Positions 1-7,345 of a stretch of DNA of 64,000 nucleotides are shown here, piece by piece. The translations under genes and the position numbers were made by a program. The stretch is from positions 565,133 to 629,132 of the forward strand of contig NZ_KB913017.1 in the NCBI RefSeq assembly GCF_000383975.1. The letters are read 5' to 3'. This DNA comes from Natronorubrum tibetense GA33 (GTDB lineage: Archaea; Halobacteriota; Halobacteria; Halobacteriales; Natrialbaceae). Below the pieces are notes generated by a model, which did not search any database, had not been told where the DNA came from, and worked only from the letters and a program-made list of their open reading frames with translations. Each line of letters begins with the position of its first letter. Position 1 is the stretch's first letter.

Positions 1-87
1 CCCTGGCAGGTTCCACAACCTCTCGCCGACGAACGGTGCGGCGTTTCACTAGCCGCATATAATAGTTCACAAGATTCACCACCTCGC

Positions 88-96
88 TTTTATAAT
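88..96 (+). promoter_or_regulatory. TATA box for the small zinc protein at 116
   Basis: The sequence TTTTATAAT lies about 25 bp upstream of the ATG at 116. That is the usual distance from a haloarchaeal TATA box to a leaderless transcript start, so the mRNA probably begins at or very near the start codon. Confidence 0.55.
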
Positions 97-115
97 CCGG
101 ACACAGAACACGTTC

Positions 116-316
116 ATGGACGACCAGTACGCCGGACCGCCTCGTCCATCGAGCCACCACCGGGTCGACGAGCCGACCGCGTGTTGTACCTGCGGATCCG
201 AGATCGGACCGGACGAACGCCGCCTGACGTGGCGGGTCCGCGACGGCGACGACCGTTTTCGGTACCACTACTGCAGCGAGGACTGTCTCCCGACCCCCGA
301 TATCGAACTGGGATAG
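116..316 (+). CDS. Small zinc-binding protein, treble-clef/TRASH-like
   Basis: A 66-residue acidic protein with two cysteine pairs: Cys23/Cys26 (preceded by Cys24) and Cys53-x3-Cys57 in the context HYCSEDC. This spacing resembles treble-clef or TRASH-like zinc fingers, which bind one zinc and often act in metal sensing or protein contacts; the family assignment is inference. The start is supported by a TATA box about 25 bp upstream. It stands alone ahead of a membrane protein on the same strand. No enzymatic role can be assigned. Such tiny zinc proteins are common in haloarchaea and many have no known function. Confidence 0.7.
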   Translation: MDDQYAGPPRPSSHHRVDEPTACCTCGSEIGPDERRLTWRVRDGDDRFRYHYCSEDCLPTPDIELG

Positions 317-391
317 CTCGAGGGCGGACCGGTCCCCGGCCAGGCCACAACCATATCAATTAAATCCTGTTACCACTTCATCCCGGCCAGT

Positions 392-946
392 ATGTGGCCA
401 CTCGGACACGTCGCCGTCGCCTATCTCTGCTACGCGTTCGCGACGCGAGCTCGCTTCGACGCGCCGCCGGCGCAAATCCCCGTACTCGTGCTCGTCGTCG
501 GGAGCCAGTTTCCGGATCTCGTGGACAAGCCGCTCGCGTGGTATCTGGGCGTCATCCCGACAGGGCGGACACTTGCGCACTCGCTGTTTCTGATCGTCCC
601 GCTCTCGATCGCCCTCTACGCGCTCGCCAGTCACTACGACCGCCGCGAGTACGGCATCGCCTTCGCGATCGGTACGCTCTCGCACGTGCTCGTCGACGCA
701 CTCCCCGTACTCTGGGGCGTCGAGGGGAGTGCGAACCACCTCCTCTGGCCGGCGATTCCCGTCGAGGAGTACGAACAGGGACCACCGACCGTCCTCGGCC
801 TCCTGCGGGAGTCGATGGGCGATCCGTACTTCCTCTCGGAGTTCGTCCTCGCGGCCATCGCCGTCGTACTCTGGCGGCGTCACGGCTATCCCGGTCTCGA
901 GCCGCTCCACGCCGCACTCGAGCGAGTGCGGCCGACCGCAGGATAA
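392..946 (+). CDS. Membrane-bound metal-dependent hydrolase-like protein (DUF457/YdjM type)
   Basis: A 184-residue multi-pass membrane protein. The N-terminus has His6 (MWPLGHVAVAYL), followed by a QFPDLVDK motif near residue 50, a GRTLAHS motif near 60 and a SHVLVDALP motif near 95. These His/Asp pairs between hydrophobic helices match the DUF457/YdjM-like family of membrane-bound, predicted metal-dependent hydrolases. Known members include poorly characterised bacterial inner-membrane proteins; the substrate is unknown. It begins about 75 bp after the upstream zinc protein and reads alone. Family-level assignment is good, exact function is not known. Confidence 0.75.
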   Translation: MWPLGHVAVAYLCYAFATRARFDAPPAQIPVLVLVVGSQFPDLVDKPLAWYLGVIPTGRTLAHSLFLIVPLSIALYALASHYDRREYGIAFAIGTLSHVLVDALPVLWGVEGSANHLLWPAIPVEEYEQGPPTVLGLLRESMGDPYFLSEFVLAAIAVVLWRRHGYPGLEPLHAALERVRPTAG

Positions 947-1020
947 CAGCTATTGGCCCTCGATAGCCGACGGCCGATGGTGAGTCGCCAACCGTCCGCA
1001 GCGTGGACAGACTGAGACGA

Positions 1021-1191
1021 TTACCGGATCTCCTTGTACTCCGCGGCACAGTCCGGACAGATCCGGACGGTTTTGATCTCGTCCGGGTCGTTTTCGGTCT
1101 TCAGGGGCTTTTCGCAGTCACCACAGACGAGCCGATCGTAGGTGTCCTTCTCGAGTTCGCCTTTGCGGAGTGCCTTCCGAACTGATTTCAT
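1021..1191 (-). CDS. HVO_0758 family zinc finger protein (56 aa)
   Basis: Reading the minus strand from the ATG at 1191 gives 56 residues starting MKSVRKALRKGELEKDTY and ending at TAA 1021-1023. It has Cys23-x2-Cys26 and Cys45-x2-Cys48, so it can hold one zinc ion in a zinc-ribbon-like fold. Length, the basic N-terminus and the phrase KTENDPDE match the haloarchaeal HVO_0758 family as I recall it; the assignment is from memory of that family. It has no neighbour on its strand and is convergent with the gene at 392. Confidence 0.85.
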   Translation of the reverse strand: MKSVRKALRKGELEKDTYDRLVCGDCEKPLKTENDPDEIKTVRICPDCAAEYKEIR

Positions 1192-1412
1192 GTTCGCCCC
1201 CTACGAAGGTGGGGGAGAAAAAGACCGGTGCTTATTTCGAGTACGTGTCGTCACTGATCCAACAGTTTCCCTGCAGTGAGTTTCGGTCCGAAAGAAGCAA
1301 CCGAGATCACGAGACGGGAGAGACGAACGAGTCGATGGAGGTTCGCAGTACTCTCGCGGTCTATCTGGCCGGAGCCGTGGGCGTTTTACCGATCCGGCCG
1401 AACACTTTACCG

Positions 1413-2588
1413 ATGGAGTACGTACAGGAGCGGATCGCGACGCTCCACGCCTTCGGTGGAACGGGCGGGGAATCGGGCCACGGTCTCGCCCGCACGACCA
1501 CCGATTCGGTCGCCGAGACGTCCGTCGTCGTTCCGATGACCGCCCGGGAACACGAAAATCCCGCCGCCGAGCGCGTCCTCTCGGAACTCGAGACCCTCGA
1601 GCCCGCCCCGGCCGCCGTTATCGTCCCCGTTCGAGCCGACGCCGACGAGATCGGTCCGTTTCGGCGGTGGCTCGAGTCGTTCGCCCTGCCGATTCGGGTC
1701 TGTTGGTGTACCGCACCCGGAGTCGAGACGCTCCTCGCGGACGCGGGACTGGCGAACGGCTTCGGCAAGGGACGGGACGTCTGGCTTGCGCTCGGCCCCG
1801 CCGCCGAATTGGGCGAGTACGTCGTCGTCCACGATGCAGACGCCCGGAGCTACGAGGCCGCACACGTTCGCCGGCTGCTCGCGCCGCTGACGATGGAGTT
1901 CGAGTTTTCGAAGGGGTACTACGCCCGCGTCGAGGACGGACAGCTCTACGGGCGACTGTTCCGCTTGTTCTACGAGCCCCTGATCCGAACGCTGTCGGCC
2001 GATCACGACGCGCCCGTTCTCGACTACCTCGAGGCGTTCCGGTACGCCCTGGCCGGCGAGTTCGCCGCCACCGCTGACCTCGCGCAACAGCTTCGCGCGC
2101 CACGCGCCTGGGGGCTCGAGGTCGGCACCCTTGGCGACGCCTTCGACCACGCGGGCTTCGACGGCTCCGCGCAGGTCGATCTCGGCCGCCACGAGCACGA
2201 TCACCGCGCGGTCGCCGGCGACACCGGACTCGAGGGAATGAGCCGCGAAGTCGCCGCGGAGCTGTTGCGCGTCGTCGAGGAACGCGGCGTCGGCCCGGAC
2301 TACGAGACGCTTCAGGAACGATATCTTACGACCGGCGATCGGCTCGTCCAGCAGTACGACGCGGACGCTGCGTTCAACGGTCTCGCGTACGACGCGGCGA
2401 GCGAACGCGACCAGCTCGCGCGCTACGCGGAGTCCGTTGTCCCACCCGGAACCGACTGCCGGCTGCCGCGATGGGTCGACGCCCCGTTCGAACCAAGCGA
2501 GGTGCTCGCGGCAGCCCAGCCATGGCGGACGGACCGACCCGCCGGTCCGCGCCTATCCGAGCGGATCGACACCGGCGCACAAGACTAA
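1413..2588 (+). CDS. Glycosyltransferase family 2/GpgS-like protein
   Basis: A 391-residue cytosolic protein. It has a Rossmann-like N-terminal half, a nucleotide-sugar metal-binding DAD motif at 141-143 (VVHDADARSYEAAH), and a following segment FSKGYYAR...GRLFRLFYEPLI. This arrangement resembles glucosyl-3-phosphoglycerate and mannosyl-3-phosphoglycerate synthases, which make compatible-solute precursors, but the acceptor cannot be read from the sequence. The open frame extends upstream to 1170; I place the start at ATG 1413 because the upstream part looks non-coding and overlaps the HVO_0758 gene. A conserved hypothetical gene and a Nudix gene follow at 26 and 34 bp spacing, so the three may form an operon. 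Confidence 0.75.
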   Translation: MEYVQERIATLHAFGGTGGESGHGLARTTTDSVAETSVVVPMTAREHENPAAERVLSELETLEPAPAAVIVPVRADADEIGPFRRWLESFALPIRVCWCTAPGVETLLADAGLANGFGKGRDVWLALGPAAELGEYVVVHDADARSYEAAHVRRLLAPLTMEFEFSKGYYARVEDGQLYGRLFRLFYEPLIRTLSADHDAPVLDYLEAFRYALAGEFAATADLAQQLRAPRAWGLEVGTLGDAFDHAGFDGSAQVDLGRHEHDHRAVAGDTGLEGMSREVAAELLRVVEERGVGPDYETLQERYLTTGDRLVQQYDADAAFNGLAYDAASERDQLARYAESVVPPGTDCRLPRWVDAPFEPSEVLAAAQPWRTDRPAGPRLSERIDTGAQD

Positions 2589-2614
2589 TCTGCCCACCCT
2601 TCGTTGTGGCGGGT

Positions 2615-3094
2615 ATGAACGCGACCGCCGACGAACTGGCAGGGGTGGTCGACCTCTTCGGCGGGCTGACCCGACCGGAACTCGAGCAGGCGCTCTCGGA
2701 AGCCGCGTTCCGCGCCGACGGCCAGTCCGTCGACGAGTCGGCGCTCGAGGCGGCGATCGACGACGCCCTCGAGACCTTCGCCCTCGTCGAGTACGAACGA
2801 CGCGTCGACGACGAGCGACAGCCCCTGCTCGTCGCCGGCCCGACCGCGTTTCCATCGGTCCCCGAACACGCCGAAGACGTCCCGCACATCCTCGACATCG
2901 ACCGCCGTCGACTCGATCGCGACGCCCTCGGCGAGCAGGTCTACGAGCAGTTCGTCGACGCCGTCGAGACCGCCGTCGATGCCGAGGAGGGGGATCAACT
3001 CCGGCAGCTGCTCGATGTCAGCTACGATGTCGAAGCCTGGGCGCCGGTCGACCTTGCGAGCGAACGGGACCGACTGGAGGCGAGCCTCGAGTGA
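2615..3094 (+). CDS. Conserved haloarchaeal hypothetical protein
   Basis: A 159-residue very acidic soluble protein (start MNATADELAGVVDLFGGLT). It is predicted to be largely alpha-helical, with no membrane segment, cysteine motif or recognisable catalytic signature. The N-terminal helix pattern (ELAGVVDLFGGLTRPELEQALSE) looks like a helical adaptor domain. It sits between the GpgS-like glycosyltransferase and a CoA-pyrophosphatase-like Nudix gene with short gaps, which suggests co-transcription but does not indicate a function. I do not recognise a characterised homologue. Confidence 0.7.
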   Translation: MNATADELAGVVDLFGGLTRPELEQALSEAAFRADGQSVDESALEAAIDDALETFALVEYERRVDDERQPLLVAGPTAFPSVPEHAEDVPHILDIDRRRLDRDALGEQVYEQFVDAVETAVDAEEGDQLRQLLDVSYDVEAWAPVDLASERDRLEASLE

Positions 3095-3128
3095 GCTCCG
3101 AATCACCGTGAACGCGGACGAACACCCA

Positions 3129-3722
3129 ATGTCACAGAAGAGCCTGACCCTGGAGCCGGTCGCGAGCCACGAACCGCTCGAGATCGACGACCAGGAATAC
3201 GACGCGGCCGTCCTCGCGCCGGTCATCGAGCGTGACGGCGAGGATCACCTGCTGTTCACCCGACGGGCCGACGACCTCGGCGAACACCCCGGCCAGATGA
3301 GTTTCCCCGGCGGCGGTGCCGAACCCGTCGACGAGACGATTCTGGATACCGCGCTCCGGGAATCGAACGAGGAGATTGGGCTCGATCCCGGGGAAGTCGA
3401 GGTCGTCGGCCAACTGGACGACATCCGGACGATTACGGAGTACGCGGTCACGCCGTTCGTCGCCCGCGTCCCCGACCGCGAGTACGTCGGCGACGGCAAC
3501 GAGGTCGCGGAGATCGTCGTCCTGCCGCTGTCTGGACTGCTCGACCCCGATAACTACGAGTACGAACGCCGGGATCATCCCTACTACGGCGACGTCGTCA
3601 TCCACTACTTCCACGTCGACGGCTACACCGTCTGGGGGGCGACGGGGCGGATTCTCGTCCAGTTGCTCGAGTTGACGACCGAGTTCGAAGCCCCCGAGGG
3701 GCTCGATCGAACCCACTACTAG
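3129..3722 (+). CDS. Nudix hydrolase, CoA pyrophosphatase (NudL) type
   Basis: A 197-residue protein. Residues 41-62 (LFTRRADDLGEHPGQMSFPGG core) match the NuCoA motif that in bacterial and eukaryotic members marks coenzyme A diphosphatases. The Nudix box follows at 63-85, with G63, E69, R77-E78, E81-E82 and G84 all present, which supply the Mg-binding glutamates. The expected reaction is hydrolysis of CoA or its derivatives to phosphopantetheine and 3',5'-ADP. The start at 3129 places the first beta-strand properly; the open frame upstream overlaps the preceding gene. Function is inferred from family motifs. Confidence 0.85.
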   Translation: MSQKSLTLEPVASHEPLEIDDQEYDAAVLAPVIERDGEDHLLFTRRADDLGEHPGQMSFPGGGAEPVDETILDTALRESNEEIGLDPGEVEVVGQLDDIRTITEYAVTPFVARVPDREYVGDGNEVAEIVVLPLSGLLDPDNYEYERRDHPYYGDVVIHYFHVDGYTVWGATGRILVQLLELTTEFEAPEGLDRTHY

Positions 3723-3769
3723 TCGATTTGGCGCATCGAGCGTATTCGCCGGCCGTTTCTCGAAATCGA

Positions 3770-4468
3770 CTACTGTTGTGGCGGTTTCCCGTCCGACTGC
3801 ATCTCGCCGACGACGGAAAGCGGCACGTCCTCGAGGTCGCCGTCCGCGCGGTCCGCGTCACCGAAGCCGGCGCTCACGACGCGCGTCAGCGCTTCCTCGA
3901 CGGTCTCGTCGAGTTCGGTTATCTCCTCGGGTGCGACCTCGAGGACGAATCCCGTCGTGATGTTCGGCGACGTGGGCAAGAAAAGGAGGACCCGTCCGTC
4001 CGGCGAGGTGCGGCCCGTCTTGAACGCCGTCATCCGCAGTCCGCCCCAGGTGTCGATCTTGACCGGCGTCTGGAGGGTATCTCCCGTCCCGATCGTCGTC
4101 TCGGTGGCCGTCTTCGAGGCGTTGTAGACGACGCGGATGACGGGGACGCGGTTCGCCAGGTAGTCGACGATTCCCTCGAACACCTCGCCCGTCGTCGTCT
4201 CGGTCGTCTGGCCGATGGCGTACATCGCGAGTGCGAGGGTCGCGACGAACGCAAGCACGCGGAGGAAGCCGGCGAGTTGCTCGCGAGCGTACTCGCCGAC
4301 GCCGGGGAGGATGGCCTCCAGAGTCTCGGCGTTGAGCAGTATCCCCGGCGTGAAGTTCGCGATGAACGAGTAGAGCGTGTAGACGATGAATAGCGTCACG
4401 AGGACGGGTCCGATGACGATGAGTCCGCGACCGAAGTCCCCTTTCACCGAGTCCATTGCTCCACTCAC
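3770..4468 (-). CDS. DUF502 family membrane protein
   Basis: A 232-residue protein with two transmembrane helices, near residues 16-40 (GLIVIGPVLVTLFIVYTLYS) and 82-106 (AGFLRVLAFVATLALAMYAI). The soluble C-terminal domain carries TWGGLRMTAFKTG and LFLPTSPNITTGFVL, typical of DUF502. The family is widespread but has no established function. The reading frame starts with GTG at 4468; an in-frame ATG at 4456 (MDSVKGDFGRG) is an equally possible start. It is convergent with the Nudix gene. The identity as DUF502 is firm, its role unknown. Confidence 0.8.
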   Translation of the reverse strand: MSGAMDSVKGDFGRGLIVIGPVLVTLFIVYTLYSFIANFTPGILLNAETLEAILPGVGEYAREQLAGFLRVLAFVATLALAMYAIGQTTETTTGEVFEGIVDYLANRVPVIRVVYNASKTATETTIGTGDTLQTPVKIDTWGGLRMTAFKTGRTSPDGRVLLFLPTSPNITTGFVLEVAPEEITELDETVEEALTRVVSAGFGDADRADGDLEDVPLSVVGEMQSDGKPPQQ

Positions 4469-4661
4469 AGTCTGAGTCAGGGCCCCCTCCTACGAGTAGA
4501 TTGTGGACTCGCGGCGACCGAAACCGAACCCGCGTCGGAACGCCAGATTTTTGCGCGACGGTCCCAGAAGAGGTCTATAGTCGCGTAAGCGCCGCCACTC
4601 GCGAACCGCCGATCAACGATGGTCCGCCGGTTCGCCGCTGCGTTGCGCGAGTACGCCACCG

Positions 4662-5441
4662 ATGTTAACTACGAGCACTGTCGCCCGCGCCGGACTCGAT
4701 GCGATCGCCCTGAAACCCGCCGAGTGTGACGTTTCGACCGCCGAAGCGCTCCCGGTCGAGACGATCGCGATCGACTACGAGGGACGGGACCACCTGCCCG
4801 CCCGGGAGACCCTGACGTCGCTCTCGAGCGACGCGAACGTACTGGTCACGACGCCCATCCGGGCCGACGGCTTCGACCCGCTGGGGGACGACTCGCTGAG
4901 TTCGGAGTTGCCCGACGCGGTCGGCCGCGTCCTCGTCGCCGGCCACCCCGCCTACCTCTCCGAGGAGGAGCGAGAGCGGGCCGTCGCGCCCCGCCTCGGT
5001 GCCGCCCTCGAGACCGCACCCGACGCCTGGGTCGGCACCGAGAGCGTCGAGCGGATCGCGATGGCGACCGGCGCGACCCAGTACGATCTGCTCTCGCGGG
5101 CGACCCACCGGGAGCTCCGAGGGCTCCGTTCGGCCGGGTTCGACGGCGAGATTGCCGTCTACGCGCCGACGGTCCTGACCGACGACGACGATCGCGTCCT
5201 CGAAGCCGTCGGGGAGTACATCTCTCGTCGCCGCCCAGTCGCGCAGGCACTGCCCGACCAGGCCGCGACCGATGCGAGCGCAACCGGGCGCGCTCGAGAG
5301 ATCCTGCTCGAGGCGGCCGGCGACTACGCACTCGCCGGCACATCTGAGGACGTGCGCGCACAGACCGATGCGCTGCGCGAGGCCGGCGCGACGACCGTCG
5401 TGGGGTATCCGGCGCAGGGACTCGAGCCGTTTCTCGCTTAG
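4662..5441 (+). CDS. Conserved haloarchaeal protein (DUF7388-like)
   Basis: A 259-residue soluble protein starting MLTTSTVARAGLDAIALKP. It contains alternating beta/alpha elements, including a GRVLVAGHPAYLSEEER segment, EIAVYAPTVL, and a C-terminal ATTVVGYPAQGLEPFLA strand-loop. The layout suggests a TIM-barrel-like fold resembling luciferase-type F420/flavin proteins, but no cofactor motif can be proved by eye. Closely similar proteins with the same N-terminus are, to my knowledge, conserved across haloarchaea under a DUF name. It is followed by the mobile-element island. Confidence 0.65.
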   Translation: MLTTSTVARAGLDAIALKPAECDVSTAEALPVETIAIDYEGRDHLPARETLTSLSSDANVLVTTPIRADGFDPLGDDSLSSELPDAVGRVLVAGHPAYLSEEERERAVAPRLGAALETAPDAWVGTESVERIAMATGATQYDLLSRATHRELRGLRSAGFDGEIAVYAPTVLTDDDDRVLEAVGEYISRRRPVAQALPDQAATDASATGRAREILLEAAGDYALAGTSEDVRAQTDALREAGATTVVGYPAQGLEPFLA

Positions 5442-5574
5442 TCTGTTCAGTATCGATGGTTTCGAGTCGCGCGGTCGAAAACGGGTTCCGCACTCGGACC
5501 ACTCGAGTGCTATCAGTAGTTGGGAATGCGACTTCTTTACCCAGAGTGATCCATGAAACTCGCGTTCAGTATAG

Positions 5575-5582
5575 GGTAAGCT
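5575..5582. repeat. Left 8-bp target site duplication of the MITE
   Basis: GGTAAGCT at 5575-5582 is repeated exactly at 5963-5970, directly flanking the inverted-repeat element between them. A perfect 8-bp direct repeat at this place is what a transposition event leaves, and 8 bp is the duplication length of IS6-type elements. Confidence 0.85.
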
Positions 5583-5962
5583 GGCTCTGTTGAAATCCTC
5601 AATGGCTGATAGAATTCGACTGCTGAATATAGAGTATTAGTGCAGCACGACAACCCCATTTGTTTCACTCCGAAATTAGTGAACCATCCGCTCACTACAC
5701 GTGCAGAAGTACCTTTTTCCGCCTCGGGATTCCTCGCTACGCTCGGAACCGCTCGGCGCAAAAATCTACGCTAAAAAGGCCGCTCGCTCCCGATGGTCGC
5801 TCGCGGGTGCTGCACCTTTGGCTCAACCTCAGCGGTAACGCCTTGCCCTGTACTGACTGTTCGACATTCCGCGTTGATCCCTCCTCAGCCCATGCAACAT
5901 TCGCGCTGTGTATTCAGCACAACTGCTAAAACGTATCATCAGTCGAGGGTTTCAACAGAGCC
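5583..5962. mobile_element. 380-bp MITE or internally deleted IS (IS6-like ends)
   Basis: The element begins ggctctgttgaaatcctc and ends with its inverted copy gagggtttcaacagagcc, giving 18-bp terminal inverted repeats with one mismatch. It is flanked by perfect 8-bp direct repeats. The GGCTCTGTTGAAA end sequence and 8-bp duplication resemble haloarchaeal IS6-type elements. No intact transposase is present in 380 bp; the short open frames inside look non-coding. It is therefore a miniature non-autonomous element, or a decayed deletion derivative, that would need a transposase encoded elsewhere. Family placement is inference from the ends. Confidence 0.85.
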
Positions 5963-5970
5963 GGTAAGCT
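5963..5970. repeat. Right 8-bp target site duplication of the MITE
   Basis: GGTAAGCT, identical to 5575-5582, immediately follows the right terminal inverted repeat. Its last base is also the first base of the stop triplet of the small minus-strand ORF next to it. Confidence 0.85.
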
Positions 5971-6137
5971 CATATCACTCCCCACTCGCGTAGGTAGAGC
6001 AATCCGGTGCCGATTACAGAGACTGTTGCCATAATTAGTAGTGCCTGCGAACCAATATCCACAGTTTGGCCAATAGCAACCCCTATCAGCACACAAAGTA
6101 ATATCAGAAATAGTACACCCACTCTCTCTATATACAT
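5970..6137 (-). CDS. Small two-helix membrane protein or gene remnant
   Basis: The minus strand from ATG 6137 encodes 55 residues (MYIERVGVLFLILLCVLIGV... ending REWGVI). Two clear hydrophobic helices span about residues 7-23 and 31-48. The same frame stays open upstream to a TGA near 6228, adding about 30 codons without an ATG, so this may be the 3' end of a larger decayed gene. The DNA is much more AT-rich than its surroundings, unlike ordinary genes here, which suggests foreign origin. It ends exactly at the MITE target duplication, but the stop would exist without the insertion. No function can be assigned. Confidence 0.4.
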   Translation of the reverse strand: MYIERVGVLFLILLCVLIGVAIGQTVDIGSQALLIMATVSVIGTGLLYLREWGVI

Positions 6138-6580
6138 AATCCAGTTACCAAGAATGTCAATAGATATTGTTAAATAATTGTCGCTCAGTTCGCAGATGTA
6201 CTTAGCGAATTCTCCGATTCTGTTTCAGGTGACATTCTGAATAAAGAAGCCGCACTACGATCTACTGCTATACTGTGATGGCAAAACGACGAGCGGTCTG
6301 CAGCCGCTAGCGGCGGTGATTTCCACGTCCTCCCCAGCCGATTCGATCCCTCACTTCGTTCGGTCACTCATCCACTGGAAGACGCTTGCGTCTTCCAAGC
6401 CATTCGCTCGTGATACTCGCGAAGACCTCGCGCAAGGTCGGGCCGCCGTTCGCCGTCGGCTCACTGCGGCCCAGCGCGCGCCACAGCACGTGGATCGACC
6501 GGTCCGATTTCGACGCGACCCCGACGATCACCGCGTCGAATGACCGACACTATAAGTGACGTGGATGCGCAGGACAGCGC
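6138..6580. other. Intergenic stretch with a perfect hairpin
   Basis: No convincing gene is visible in these 443 bases. The left part is AT-rich and continues the remnant frame described at 5970-6137. The right part has normal GC, with a perfect inverted repeat at 6376-6397 (TGGAAGACGC, 2-nt centre, GCGTCTTCCA) and other short quasi-palindromes such as CGCGAAGACCTCGCGC. It probably holds debris of mobile DNA plus the promoter of the creatininase gene. Confidence 0.5.
6376..6397. repeat. Perfect 10-bp stem hairpin
   Basis: TGGAAGACGC at 6376-6385 and its exact inverse GCGTCTTCCA at 6388-6397 are separated by TT. Hairpins like this occur near ends of IS200/IS605-type elements and as terminators; here no gene ends next to it. 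Confidence 0.6.
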
Positions 6581-7345
6581 ATGTCGCTACTCGCCGAACA
6601 CACCACCACGACTGCCGCCGACGCCATAGAGCGGGCCGAGGTTGCGGTGCTCCCGACCGGGAGTACCGAACAGCACGGGCCGGCGCTGGCGCTCGGAATG
6701 GACCACCTGGCCGCCGAGGCGTTCGCCCGGACGGCCGTCGATCGCGACGATACGGTCGTTCTGCCGACGATCCCCGTCGGCGTCAGCGAACACCACCGCC
6801 AGTTCGACGGCACGCTGTACGTGACCGCGGAGACGTTCGAACGCTACGTCGAAGAGACGATCTCGAGTCTCGCCGCACACGGCGTTCGGAAGGCCGTCGT
6901 CGTCAACGGCCACGGCGGAAACTCGGACGCGCTGCGACGGGCCGCACGAACCCTGCGCGACGAGGAGACGGCGTTCGCCCCGCCGTGGAACTGGTGGGAT
7001 AGCGTCGCGGACGTCGCCGACGACCTGTTCGACGAGGAAGGCGGCCACGCGGACGCCATGGAGTCGAGTCTGCTCTGGCACCTCCGCGAGGATCTCGTCG
7101 ATCCGGACGCGCTCGAGGACGCCGAGGCCGGCGCGAGCGAGGCGTGGGGCGAGTCCGTTCACGGCGCCGCACTCGGCTTCGATACGATCGACTTCTCCGA
7201 GAGCGGAGCGGTCGGTCGGCCGACGCAAGCCGACCCGGAGAAGGGAGCACGTCTGTTCGACGCCGGCCGAGACCAGTTGCACGCGCTGCTCGACTGGCTT
7301 GTCGATCGACCGCTCGAAGACTGCTGGCCGAGTGATCACAAATGA
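6581..7345 (+). CDS. Creatininase family amidohydrolase
   Basis: A 254-residue protein with all metal-ligand motifs of the creatininase fold: STEQHG at 28-33 (Glu30, His32), MDH at 40-42 (Asp41), NGHGGN at 109-114 (His111) and GGHADAMESS with Glu161. The family includes creatinine amidohydrolase, mycofactocin MftE and the archaeal formamide hydrolase ArfB of riboflavin/F420 biosynthesis, so the exact substrate is open. Its stop overlaps the start of the following FAD oxidoreductase by 4 bp (ATGA), so the two are translationally coupled and probably work on the same pathway. Confidence 0.85.
   Translation: MSLLAEHTTTTAADAIERAEVAVLPTGSTEQHGPALALGMDHLAAEAFARTAVDRDDTVVLPTIPVGVSEHHRQFDGTLYVTAETFERYVEETISSLAAHGVRKAVVVNGHGGNSDALRRAARTLRDEETAFAPPWNWWDSVADVADDLFDEEGGHADAMESSLLWHLREDLVDPDALEDAEAGASEAWGESVHGAALGFDTIDFSESGAVGRPTQADPEKGARLFDAGRDQLHALLDWLVDRPLEDCWPSDHK

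Noticed and set aside
1170-1412. N-terminal extension of the GpgS-like glycosyltransferase
   Set aside because: It overlaps the HVO_0758 gene and has no conserved motif; ATG 1413 is the natural start.
5660-5929. ORF inside the MITE (89 codons)
   Set aside because: No similarity to a transposase or other family by eye, Arg/Cys/Ser-rich, and codon use is non-haloarchaeal. I treat it as non-coding element DNA.
6185-6367. 60-codon minus-strand ORF next to the remnant gene
   Set aside because: Ser/Arg-rich composition and no motif. The neighbouring frame with membrane helices is the better candidate.
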